From contig NZ_NEVM01000005.1 of NCBI RefSeq assembly GCF_002261225.1, positions 2,914,001-2,978,000 on the forward strand: a stretch of 64,000 nucleotides of DNA, given 5' to 3'. Positions 51,619 to 59,891 of this stretch are shown one piece after another. Under the pieces are notes generated by a model. The model was given only the letters and a program-made list of their open reading frames with translations, was not told the origin of the DNA and searched no databases. Positions within the stretch are counted from its first letter, which is position 1. Each line of letters starts with the position of its first letter. The translations under genes were made by a program, and so were the position numbers. The DNA is from Bordetella genomosp. 10 (GTDB lineage Bacteria > Pseudomonadota > Gammaproteobacteria > Burkholderiales > Burkholderiaceae_B).

Positions 51619-52947
51619 CTACCCCGCGCAATTCACCGGCGTGATGTTCTTTTCCTTGGCGTACTTCGCCGCCTCGGCCTTCACCAGCGGGCCCACCATA
51701 GCGGGATCGGCCTGGTACCAGTCCGATGCCGGCTTGAACTGCTTGCCGTCCCACTGCACGATGCGGGCCCAGTCGGCGCCCAGGTGATTGGCGCAGGACG
51801 TCTTGAAGGGCCGCACGATGCCGCCGAAGCCCAGCTTGTCCAGCTTCTCCTGCGTCAGGTCCAGGTTCTCGAAGCCCCAGCGCACCTGTTCCGGCGTCAT
51901 GGACTTGCCCTTGCCGTACTTCTCCTGCGCGGCGCGGATGGCCTCGACTTGCAGCATGGAAATGATCATGCCGCGCGTGTGGGCGATGGTGCCCAGCGTC
52001 GTGTTGTTGCGGTCGCTGCCCTGGCCCTTGTCGTAGACGTACTTCCTGAGGTCCTGCATGACCTTGCCCTGCTCGCCGCTGTTGTGGATGGTGATCGCGT
52101 TGTAGCCCTTGGCGACCTCGCCCAGGTCCCTGACGTCGCCCTCCGAGCCCGCCCACCAGATCGCGTACATCTTGTCGCGCGGATAGCCGCTGGCCTGGGC
52201 CTCGCGGATGGCGGTGGGCGTCATGATGCCCGCGCTCCACAGCAGCACGTAGCTGGGCCGCGCCTGGCGGATCTGCAGCCAGGTCGATTTCTGCTCGACG
52301 CCGGGCGCGGTGACCGGATACAGCAGCAGTTCGAAGCCGTTGGCGGCGGCGCGCTTCTGCAACAGCGGGATGGGCTCCTTGCCGTAGGGCGAGTCGTGGT
52401 AGACCAGGGCGATCTTCTTGCCCTTGAGCTTGTCCATGCCGCCTTCCTTTTTGGCGATGTCCTGGATCATCACGTCGGCGGCGGTCCAGTAGGTGCCCAG
52501 CAAGGGGAAGTTCCACTGGAAGACGGAACCGTCGGCCGCTTGCGACAGGCCGTAGCCGACGGTCTCCACGGTCACCTTGTCCAGCGGCGCCTTGTCCGTC
52601 ACCGCGAAGGTGATGCCGGTGGATTGGCTATCGAAGCCGGACGCGCCGGTCGGCCCATGCGTCTTCAGGCGCTCGTAGCACTCCACGCCCTTGTCGGTGG
52701 CGTAGGCCGTCTCGCATTCCTCATAGGTGATCTTCACGCCATTGACGCCGCCGTCGCGTTCGTTGACCAGCTTCAGGTAATCCAGCTTGCCGTCGGCCCA
52801 GGGAATGCCCAGGGGCGCGAAGGAGCCGGTGCGGTACACCAACAGCGGCACGAACTGCTCGTCGGCCAGGGCCGGCGAGCTGGCGGCGCCCAGCGCCCCG
52901 CCCAGGGCGAGCGCGGCGGCCACGCTTTTCAGGTTCAAACGCTTCAT
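51619..52947 (-). CDS. LIV-type ABC transporter substrate-binding protein
   Basis: Periplasmic receptor of 442 residues in the branched-chain-amino-acid-type family (Peripla_BP_6). Signal peptide 1-29 (VAAALALGGALGAASSPALA). Core: LLVYRTGSFAPLGIPWADGKLDYLKLVNERDGGVNG, KIALVYHDSPYGKEPIPLLQKRA, SYVLLWSAGIMTPTAIREAQASGY. It has a GGAGG ribosome site. The class found beside CoA ligases generally binds aromatic or aliphatic acids and not leucine, as inferred from context. It lies between LivM and LivF. Confidence 0.93.
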   Translation of the reverse strand: MKRLNLKSVAAALALGGALGAASSPALADEQFVPLLVYRTGSFAPLGIPWADGKLDYLKLVNERDGGVNGVKITYEECETAYATDKGVECYERLKTHGPTGASGFDSQSTGITFAVTDKAPLDKVTVETVGYGLSQAADGSVFQWNFPLLGTYWTAADVMIQDIAKKEGGMDKLKGKKIALVYHDSPYGKEPIPLLQKRAAANGFELLLYPVTAPGVEQKSTWLQIRQARPSYVLLWSAGIMTPTAIREAQASGYPRDKMYAIWWAGSEGDVRDLGEVAKGYNAITIHNSGEQGKVMQDLRKYVYDKGQGSDRNNTTLGTIAHTRGMIISMLQVEAIRAAQEKYGKGKSMTPEQVRWGFENLDLTQEKLDKLGFGGIVRPFKTSCANHLGADWARIVQWDGKQFKPASDWYQADPAMVGPLVKAEAAKYAKEKNITPVNCAG

Positions 52948-53078
52948 CTCCACTACCTCCAGGGGTGCTCTCTGGCACCGTGACAGGCCCGGTCCACGCC
53001 GGGCGAACGCGTGCAGCCGGTGGCGGTATCGCTCGTGGCGTACCGTGCCGGATGCGCCAACCTCGGCGCCGCGGCCGT

Positions 53079-54143
53079 TCAATACGGAAACGGCCACAGG
53101 CGCAATTTCTCCTTGGCGACGCTCCACAAACGCGCCAGGCCGTGCGGCTCGGCGATCAGGAAAACGACGATGAGGGCGCCGAACACCATGTGCTCGATGT
53201 GCGAAGCCGTGTCCACCGCCAGCGGCAGGCCCAGCAGGCCCGGGATGTTCGACAGCAGCACGGGCACCAGCACGATGAAGGCCGCGCCGAAGAAGCAGCC
53301 GAGGATGGAGCCCAGGCCGCCGATGATGACCATGAACAGCAACTGGAAGGAACGGCTCAGGTCGAACGCCAGCGGCTCCCACGACCCCAGGTGGATGAAG
53401 CCCCACAGCGCGCCCGCCACGCCGACGATGAAGGAGCTGACGGCGAAGGCGGTCAGCTTGGCGTGCATGGGCCGGATGCCGATCACCGACGCCGCCACGT
53501 CCATGTCGCGGATGGCCATCCATTCCCGCCCGACGGCGCCGCGCACGAGGTTCTTGACCAGCAGCGTGAAGCCGCACACCAGCGCCAGCACGAAAAGGTA
53601 TTTCTCCATCGCGCTTTGCAGGGGCAGGCCGAAGACGGTGAGCGGCGGCACGGACACGTTGCCGGAGGACGAATAATTGGTGAAGTAGGGAATCCGCAAA
53701 AAGGCCCAGTCGACGAAGAACTGCGCGGCCAGCGTCGCCACCGCCAGGTACAGCCCGCGGATGCGCAGGCTGGGAATGCCGAATATCACGCCGACCACGG
53801 TGGCGCACAGCCCGCCCAGCACGATCTGCAACAGCAGCGGCATGCCGGGCATGCGCACGCCGAAATTCCAGGCGGCGTACGCGCCCACCGCCATGAAGGC
53901 GCCCGTGCCCAGCGAGATCTGGCCGCAATAACCCACCAGCACGTTCAGGCCCACGGCGGCCAGCGACAGGATGAGGAAAGGGATGAGGATGGCGCGCAGC
54001 AGGTAGTCGCTGGCCAGCAGGGGCACGGCGACGAAGGCCACGGCCAGCAGCAGCAGGATGAAGATACGGTCCTGCCGGATCGGGAAGATCTGCTGGTCGG
54101 CCAGGTAGCTGGTCTTGAACTGGCCGTTCTCGCGGTAGAACAT
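53079..54143 (-). CDS. livM: LIV-type ABC transporter permease (LivM)
   Basis: Inner-membrane permease of 354 residues with about ten hydrophobic segments. LivM hallmarks: LSLAAVGLNVLVGYCGQISLGTGAFMAVGAYAAW, FGIPSLRIRGLYLAVATLAAQFF, the EAA-like loop VGREWMAIRDMDVAASVIGIRP and GFIHLGSWEPLAF. It has a soluble N-terminal arm (FYRENGQFKTSYLADQQ). Start ATG at 54143, 20 bp after livH. It should pair with LivH to make the channel. Confidence 0.94.
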   Translation of the reverse strand: MFYRENGQFKTSYLADQQIFPIRQDRIFILLLLAVAFVAVPLLASDYLLRAILIPFLILSLAAVGLNVLVGYCGQISLGTGAFMAVGAYAAWNFGVRMPGMPLLLQIVLGGLCATVVGVIFGIPSLRIRGLYLAVATLAAQFFVDWAFLRIPYFTNYSSSGNVSVPPLTVFGLPLQSAMEKYLFVLALVCGFTLLVKNLVRGAVGREWMAIRDMDVAASVIGIRPMHAKLTAFAVSSFIVGVAGALWGFIHLGSWEPLAFDLSRSFQLLFMVIIGGLGSILGCFFGAAFIVLVPVLLSNIPGLLGLPLAVDTASHIEHMVFGALIVVFLIAEPHGLARLWSVAKEKLRLWPFPY

Positions 54144-54163
54144 GGTCGCGCCTCCCTTGGCCG

Positions 54164-55093
54164 TCAGACGCGGTCGATGATTTTTTCGCCGAACAGGCCT
54201 TGCGGCCGGAACAGCAGGAAGACCAGCGCCAGCACGTAGGCGAACCAGATTTCGATGCCGCCGCCGACCAGCGAGCCCAGGTAGACCTCGGAAAGCTTCT
54301 CGCCCACGCCGATGATCAGGCCGCCCAGGATGGCGCCGGGCACCGAGGTCAGGCCGCCCAGGATCACCACCGGCAAGGCGCGCAAGGCCGCGGTGGACAG
54401 CGTGAACTGCACGCCGAACTTCGAGCCCCAGATCACGCCCGCCACCAGCGCCACCAGGCCGGCCACGCTCCACACCACCACCCAGATGCGGTTCAGCGGA
54501 ATGCCGACGGACTGGGCCGCCTGGTGATCGTCGGCCACCGCGCGCAAGGCGCGTCCGGTGGAGGTGTACTGGAAGAACAGCGCCAGGGCGGCCACCAGCA
54601 GCGCCGCCACCACCGCCGCGGCCAGGTCCTCCAGGTTGATCAGGAGGCCGCCCTCGAAGACGGAATCCAGGATGATGGCCGGGTCCTTGGGCATGCCGAC
54701 GTTGATCGAATACACCGAACTGCCGAAGGCAATCTGGCCCAGGCCGTCGAGGAAATAGCTGATGCCCAGCGTCGCCATCAACAGCGTGGTGGCCTCCTGG
54801 TTGACCAGGTGGCGCAGCACGAATTTCTCCACCGCCACCGCCAGCGCGAACATCACCGCCGCCGCCACGATGAACGCCAGCACGTTGGCCAGCAGGGCGT
54901 TATGGAATCCCAGCCAGCGCGGGGTCCATTCGGAAAAGCGCGCCATGGCCAGCGCCGCCACCAGCACCATGGCGCCCTGGGCGAAATTGAAGACGCCGGA
55001 CGCCTTGAAGATCAGCACGAAGCCCAGGCCGACCAGGGCGTAGAGCATGCCGCTCATCAGACCGCCGAACAGCGTTTCGAGAAAGAATCCCAT
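54164..55093 (-). CDS. livH: LIV-type ABC transporter permease (LivH)
   Basis: Inner-membrane permease of 309 residues with about eight helices. It shows SGMLYALVGLGFVLIFKASGVFNFAQGAMVLVAALAMA at the N-terminus and the EAA-type loop TGRALRAVADDHQAAQSVGIPLNRIW. The C-terminal helices end in AYVLALVFLLFRPQGLFG, typical of LivH. It lies 18 bp downstream of livG. Its N-terminal FNFAQGAM segment is the family fingerprint. Confidence 0.95.
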   Translation of the reverse strand: MGFFLETLFGGLMSGMLYALVGLGFVLIFKASGVFNFAQGAMVLVAALAMARFSEWTPRWLGFHNALLANVLAFIVAAAVMFALAVAVEKFVLRHLVNQEATTLLMATLGISYFLDGLGQIAFGSSVYSINVGMPKDPAIILDSVFEGGLLINLEDLAAAVVAALLVAALALFFQYTSTGRALRAVADDHQAAQSVGIPLNRIWVVVWSVAGLVALVAGVIWGSKFGVQFTLSTAALRALPVVILGGLTSVPGAILGGLIIGVGEKLSEVYLGSLVGGGIEIWFAYVLALVFLLFRPQGLFGEKIIDRV

Positions 55094-55111
55094 GCCGCCC
55101 TCCTCCGGCGT

Positions 55112-56032
55112 TCAGTGCGCCACGCCCAGGTAGGCGCGGACGACGTCGGGATGGGCGCGCACCTCGTCGGGCTCGCCGTCGCCGATCTTCTTGCCGTAGT
55201 CCAGCACCACCACCCGGTCGGAAATGTCCATCACCACGCCCATGTCGTGCTCGATCAGGACGATGGTGGTGCCGAACTCGTCGTTGACGTCGAGGATGTA
55301 GCGGCTCATGTCCTGCTTCTCCTCGATATTCATGCCCGCCATGGGCTCGTCCAGCAGCAGCAGGCGCGGCTCCATGGCCAGGGCGCGCCCCAGGTCGACG
55401 CGCTTCTGCAAGCCGTAGGGCAGGCGTCCCACCGGCACCTTGCGGTAGGCCTGGATCTCCAGGAAGTCGATGATGTTCTCGACGAACTCGCGGTGGCGGC
55501 TTTCCTCGCGCGCGGCGGGGCCGATGCGCAGGGCTTGCGCCAGCAGGCCGCATTTCATGCGCAGGTTGCGGCCGGTCATGATGTTGTCCAGCACGCTCAT
55601 GCCCTTGAACAGCGCGAGGTTCTGGAAGGTGCGGGCGATGCCCATCTCCGCCGCGCGGCGCGGCGTCATGCGCATATCGTCGCGGCCGTCGAAGGCGATG
55701 GCGCCTTGCTGCGGCGTATAGACGCCGTTGATGACGTTGAGCATGGAGCTCTTGCCGGCGCCGTTGGGGCCGATGATGGCGCGGATCTCGTGCTCGCGCA
55801 CATTGAAGGAAATATCGGTCAGCGCCTTGACGCCGCCGAAGGACAGCGAGATGTTCCGCATGTCGAGAATGACGTCGCCGCCGCGCCGCGAACGCGCGTC
55901 CTGCCGCGGCGCCATCGGGTCCACGACGGTCAGGGCGGCGGCAGGCTGACCGGGCGCAGCGCACGCGTGACCGGCCGCGGGCGCCGCCCCCGCGAGGGGT
56001 GGCGGGCTGGCGCGCAGGGGGTGGGATCTCAT
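55112..56032 (-). CDS. livG: LIV-type ABC transporter ATP-binding protein (LivG)
   Basis: ATPase of 306 residues. Walker A GPNGAGKSSM, LivG-specific IARTFQNLALFKGMSVLDNIMTGRN, signature LPYGLQKRVDLGRAL, Walker B LLLLDEPMAGMN and switch LIEHDMGVVMDISD. The first 50 residues (Pro/Ala/Gly-rich) precede the ABC domain and are unusual; a downstream Met (about residue 40) may be the true start. The ATG lies one base from the stop of the acyl-CoA ligase gene, so they are translationally coupled. Confidence 0.92.
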   Translation of the reverse strand: MRSHPLRASPPPLAGAAPAAGHACAAPGQPAAALTVVDPMAPRQDARSRRGGDVILDMRNISLSFGGVKALTDISFNVREHEIRAIIGPNGAGKSSMLNVINGVYTPQQGAIAFDGRDDMRMTPRRAAEMGIARTFQNLALFKGMSVLDNIMTGRNLRMKCGLLAQALRIGPAAREESRHREFVENIIDFLEIQAYRKVPVGRLPYGLQKRVDLGRALAMEPRLLLLDEPMAGMNIEEKQDMSRYILDVNDEFGTTIVLIEHDMGVVMDISDRVVVLDYGKKIGDGEPDEVRAHPDVVRAYLGVAH

Positions 56033-56033
56033 C

Positions 56034-58010
56034 TCAGGCCGCCTCCCCGGCCAGCGCGGGGAAGACCCGCGCGTCGCGCAGTTTCAGGTCCGCGGCGATG
56101 CGGCCGCTGCGGCCGTCCTCGAACTTCACCTCGGTCTCGACGTATTGCGTGGCCTGCCCCGCGAACAGCGCGTCCACCAGCACGGCGTACTTCTGCGCGA
56201 TGAAGGCGCGCCGCACCTTGCGCGTGCGCGTCAGCTCGTCGTCGTCCGGGTCCAGCTCCTTGTGCAGGATGAGAAAACGCCGCACCTGCGAGGCCGCCAG
56301 GCGGGGATCGCGCGCCAGCTCGGCATTGGCCTGCTCGACGCAGCCCAGGATCAGTGCGTGGACTTCATCCTTGCCGGCCAGGTCGGCATAGCCGGCATAG
56401 GGCAGCCCACGCCGCTCGGCCCAGTTGCCGACTGCCTCCAGGTCGATGTTGACGAAGGCGCACACCCGGTCGCGGCCGGCGCCGAAGGCCACCGCTTCCT
56501 TGATGTACGGGAAGAACTTCAGCTTGTTCTCGATGTACTTGGGCGCGAACAGGCTGCCGTCCGAGAGCTTGCCGACGTCCTTGGCGCGATCGATGATCTT
56601 CAACTGGCCGTCCAGGTCCAGGTAGCCGGCGTCGCCGGTATGGAACCAGCCGTCCTCGCCGCGCGCTTCGCGCGTGGCCGCCGGGTTGCGGTAATACTCC
56701 TTGAACAGGCCCGGACTGCGCACCAGGATCTCGCCGTCGTCGGCGACCTTGATCTCCACCCCCGCCACCGGCGGTCCCACGGTGTCGGCGCGCACCTTGC
56801 CGTCGGGCTGCACGCAGACGAACACCGAGGTCTCGGTGGAACCGTACAACTGCTTGAGGTTGATCCCCAGCGAGCGGTAGAAGGTGAAGAGGTCGGGCCC
56901 GATGGCCTCGCCCGCGGTATAGGCCACGCGCACGCGGCTCATGCCCAGCGCGTTGCGCAGCGGCCCGTAGATCAGCACGTCGCCCAGGGCATAGCGCAGC
57001 CGGTCGTACGGGCCCACCGCCTCGCCGTCCAGGATGCGCACGCCGACCCGCCGCGCCAGGTCCATGCAGGCCTTGAACAGGCGGCGCTTCAGGTAGCCCG
57101 CGTCTTCCATGCGGATCAGCACGCGCGTCAGCAGGTCTTCCAGGATACGCGGCGGCGCGAAGTAGTAGGTCGGGCCGATGTCGCGCATATCGATGGCCAC
57201 GGTGGACGGCGATTCCGGGTGGTTGACGGTGAAACCGGTGACCAGCAACTGCGTGTAGGAAAACATGTTCTGCCCGATCCACGCCGGCGGCAGATAGGCC
57301 AGCACGTCCTCGCGGTCGGTCAGCCTCTCCATGTCCTGCACCGCGCGGGCCCGGTCGATCAGCGCCGCGTGGGTCAGCACCACGCCCTTGGGCCGGCCGG
57401 TGGTGCCGGAGGTGTAGAACATGGCCGCGGCGTCATGCGGGCGCACCGCGGCCACCGCGCGGTCGAAGAAGGCGGGATCCCGCGCCGCGTGCGCATCCCC
57501 GGCGGCCAGCAGCGCGTCGAAGGACGTCAGCATGGGATCGGCGTAGTGGCGCAGCCCGCGCGGATCGTCGTAGACGACGCGGCGCAGGTCCGGGCAGGAC
57601 GCCCGCGCCTCCAGCATCTTGTCGACCTGCTCCTGGTCCTCGGCGATCGCCACGCCGATGGCCGCATCGCGCAGCACGTAGGCCATTTCCTGCGCGATGG
57701 CGTCCTGGTACAACGGCACCGGGATCGCGCCCAGCGCCTGGGCCGCCATCATGGAAATATAGAGACGCGGACGGTTCTCGCCGACCACCGCCACGTGCTG
57801 GCCCGGCGCCACGCCCTCGGCGGCCAGGCCGTGCGCGGCGCGGCGCACCAGGGCCGCGACCTGCGCCCAGCTCAGGGTTTGCCAGATGCCCAGGTGCTTT
57901 TCCCGAATCGCGGGACGGTCGCCGCGCACGCGCGCATGCGCCAGCAGCAGGGCGGGAAAGGTGTCCGCCGCCGCCGGCATCGGCGAGGATGCAGACAGGT
58001 CTTGCGCCAC
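56034..58010 (-). CDS. long-chain fatty-acid-CoA ligase-like AMP-dependent synthetase
   Basis: Acyl-CoA synthetase of 658 residues in the FadD15/ACSBG-like branch that adenylates a carboxylic acid and transfers it to CoA. Motifs: MFYTSGTTGRPKGVVLTHAAL (P-loop), LKQLYGSTETSVFVCVQ, GWFHTGDAGYLDLDGQLKIIDRAKDVGKLSDGS with the hinge Asp, and a C-terminal Lys-containing region. A GTG start at 58010 is selected (AGGAGA five bases upstream). First gene of the ligase-livG-livH-livM-SBP-livF-ligase run; its place at the head suggests the transported compound is converted to its CoA ester. It is divergent from a Crp/Fnr regulator. Confidence 0.88.
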   Translation of the reverse strand: MAQDLSASSPMPAAADTFPALLLAHARVRGDRPAIREKHLGIWQTLSWAQVAALVRRAAHGLAAEGVAPGQHVAVVGENRPRLYISMMAAQALGAIPVPLYQDAIAQEMAYVLRDAAIGVAIAEDQEQVDKMLEARASCPDLRRVVYDDPRGLRHYADPMLTSFDALLAAGDAHAARDPAFFDRAVAAVRPHDAAAMFYTSGTTGRPKGVVLTHAALIDRARAVQDMERLTDREDVLAYLPPAWIGQNMFSYTQLLVTGFTVNHPESPSTVAIDMRDIGPTYYFAPPRILEDLLTRVLIRMEDAGYLKRRLFKACMDLARRVGVRILDGEAVGPYDRLRYALGDVLIYGPLRNALGMSRVRVAYTAGEAIGPDLFTFYRSLGINLKQLYGSTETSVFVCVQPDGKVRADTVGPPVAGVEIKVADDGEILVRSPGLFKEYYRNPAATREARGEDGWFHTGDAGYLDLDGQLKIIDRAKDVGKLSDGSLFAPKYIENKLKFFPYIKEAVAFGAGRDRVCAFVNIDLEAVGNWAERRGLPYAGYADLAGKDEVHALILGCVEQANAELARDPRLAASQVRRFLILHKELDPDDDELTRTRKVRRAFIAQKYAVLVDALFAGQATQYVETEVKFEDGRSGRIAADLKLRDARVFPALAGEAA

Positions 58011-58163
58011 GTTGTCTCCTGTTCGGATCCGGAAGCGTCGTCCTGCCCGGTGTGACGATCGGTGGACCGTCACACCCCTAGCGACCTCCGGCCCTTGTCC
58101 TTATCGGTATCGGGCTGCGCTTGCTGCTGTATGGCTGCGCTCGAGTGCATCTGAGCGCGTGTG

Positions 58164-58212
58164 AGTGCGCTTGGCTGCGCCTGGCTGGCGCCTGAGTGCA
58201 CCCAAGCGCACT
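58164..58212. promoter_or_regulatory. inverted repeat in the divergent ligase/Crp region
   Basis: AGTGCGCTTG (58164-58173) and CAAGCGCACT (58203-58212) are perfect 10-bp inverted copies 29 bp apart. The DNA around them (58130-58205) contains several degenerate GCTGCGCT and GAGTGC copies. It may be a regulatory or transcript structure; no specific protein can be named. Confidence 0.45.
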
Positions 58213-58240
58213 TAAGGTATAAGGTTAAAAATCAGTCAAC

Positions 58241-58256
58241 TGTCGTCCCTACGACA
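58241..58256 (+). promoter_or_regulatory. candidate Crp/Fnr-family operator
   Basis: TGTCGT-CCCT-ACGACA is a perfect palindrome 28 bp before the regulator ATG. Read as TGTCG-N6-CGACA it has the half-site spacing of Crp sites (TGTGA-N6-TCACA). It stands between the Crp/Fnr gene and the divergent LIV/ligase operon. Confidence 0.5.
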
Positions 58257-58283
58257 TTTCATAGTCTTTTAGGGTATATCCCG

Positions 58284-58988
58284 ATGCAGCATGCCGCCGA
58301 CTCATTGCAGCTATCCGCCGCCTGGCTCCGTGTGCTGACCGCGCAGGAGCAGGCGCGGGTGCTCAAGGACCTGACCGTCCAGCAGGCGACGGCGGGGACC
58401 ATCATCGAGCGCAAGGGCGAACTCGGCCAGGCCTGGATCGGCGTCCTGGCCGGACTGGTGAAAGTGTCGGTGGGCAATGCGGACGGCAAGCTGGCCTCGC
58501 TGACCGGCGTGCCGGCGGGCGGATGGATCGGGGAAGGCACGCTGCTCAAGCGCGAGATCCGCAAGTACGACGTCGTCGCCCTGCGCGACTCCGTCATCGC
58601 GCGCCTGCCGGCGGCGACCTTCGAATTCCTGCTGGACACCAGCATTCCCTTCAACCGCTACCTGCTGCAGCAGCTCAACGAACGGGTGGCGCAATTCATC
58701 GGCAAGGCGGAGAACGACCGCCTGCTCGACACCGACGCGCGCGTCGCGCGCTGCCTGGCGGAATTGTTCAATCCCCTGCTCTATCCCGGCATGGGCATGA
58801 AGCTGGCCATCACGCAGGAAGAGGTCGGCTACCTGGCGCGGGTCTCGCGACAGCGCGCCAACCAGGCCCTGGGCGCGCTGGAGGGGGCCGGCCTGCTGCG
58901 CGTGGAATACGGCGGCGTGCGGGTGCTGGACCTGGAAGGGCTGAAGCATTACGGGGAGGATCCGCTGGCGGGCAAGGGGCTGCCTTGA
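58284..58988 (+). CDS. Crp/Fnr-family transcriptional regulator
   Basis: Regulator of 234 residues with an N-terminal cyclic-nucleotide-binding-like beta barrel (about 20-120: GTIIERKGELGQAWIGVLAGLVKVS, GVPAGGWIGEGTLLK), a dimerisation helix (about 125-155) and a winged helix with the recognition segment TQEEVGYLARVSRQRANQALGALEGAGLL. The Fnr iron-sulfur cysteine cluster and the key cAMP-binding arginine pattern are not evident, so the ligand is unknown. ATG at 58284 is used. Its divergence from the acyl-CoA ligase-LIV operon and proximity to the next LIV operon make it their likely regulator. Confidence 0.9.
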   Translation: MQHAADSLQLSAAWLRVLTAQEQARVLKDLTVQQATAGTIIERKGELGQAWIGVLAGLVKVSVGNADGKLASLTGVPAGGWIGEGTLLKREIRKYDVVALRDSVIARLPAATFEFLLDTSIPFNRYLLQQLNERVAQFIGKAENDRLLDTDARVARCLAELFNPLLYPGMGMKLAITQEEVGYLARVSRQRANQALGALEGAGLLRVEYGGVRVLDLEGLKHYGEDPLAGKGLP

Positions 58989-59100
58989 TTAGTCCTGGTC
59001 TGCCCCGGCCAGCTCCGGTTTGCCTTATCTGCCTGATCTGCCCCGGCTTGCGCCGGCCTGCCCGGTCCGCTCCGGCCTTCTCTTCCCCGCCCCGCCTCGG

Positions 59101-59823
59101 TCAGTGCGACCCGCCGAGATAGGCCGCCACCACCGCCGGATCGTGGCGCAGCTTGTCGGGGGTGCCGTGCACCGAGATGCGGCCGTTCTCCAGCACGTAG
59201 CCGTAGTCCGCCACGTTCAGCGCGGCCGCCGCGAACTGCTCCACCAGGAGCATGGTGACGCCCTCCTCCTTCAGGCGGCCGATGATGCGGAAGACCTCTT
59301 CCACGAGAATCGGCGCCAGCCCCATGGACGGCTCGTCCAGCAGCACCAGTTCGGGATTGAGCATGACGGCGCGCGCCATGGCCAGCATCTGCTGTTCGCC
59401 GCCGGACAGCGTGCCGGCCAACTGGGTCCGTCTTTCCTTCAGGCGCGGAAAGAGCTCCATGGCGCGTTCCAGGTCCCCCTCGACGTCGCCGCGCGGACGC
59501 TTGCCCGTCAGGCGCGGATAGGCGCCCAGCCGCAGGTTGTCGGCCACGGACAAGGTCGGGAACACGCGCCGGCCCTCCGGCGAATGCGCCAGGCCGAGAC
59601 GGGCGATGCGATGCGAGTCCATGCCGTCGATGCGCTGCGCGCCCAGCGTGATTTCCCCCGCCGTGGGCTTGATCATGCCCGACAGCGCGCGCATCGTGGT
59701 GGTCTTGCCGGCGCCGTTGGAGCCGATCAGCGTCACCACCTTGGCCTTCGGCACATCCATGCTGATGCCGTGCAGGACCTTGACTTTGCCATAGCCGGCT
59801 TCGAGGTTCTTGATGGATAACAT
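59101..59823 (-). CDS. livF: LIV-type ABC transporter ATP-binding protein (LivF), second system
   Basis: ATPase of 240 residues. N-terminus MLSIKNLEAGYGKVKVLHGIS; Walker A GSNGAGKTTTM; signature LSGGEQQMLAMARAV; Walker B LVLLDEPSMGLAPILVEE; switch LVEQFAAAAL as in LivF. An AGGAA site precedes the ATG at 59823. It ends the second LIV operon, 68 bp after the permease-ATPase fusion, and converges with the Crp/Fnr gene. Confidence 0.94.
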   Translation of the reverse strand: MLSIKNLEAGYGKVKVLHGISMDVPKAKVVTLIGSNGAGKTTTMRALSGMIKPTAGEITLGAQRIDGMDSHRIARLGLAHSPEGRRVFPTLSVADNLRLGAYPRLTGKRPRGDVEGDLERAMELFPRLKERRTQLAGTLSGGEQQMLAMARAVMLNPELVLLDEPSMGLAPILVEEVFRIIGRLKEEGVTMLLVEQFAAAALNVADYGYVLENGRISVHGTPDKLRHDPAVVAAYLGGSH

Positions 59824-59891
59824 GTCCGGTTCCTGTTCTTCGATATTCCGCGCCTGCGCCCGCGCTCGGGCGCGGTGCCCGGGCGCCCGCC

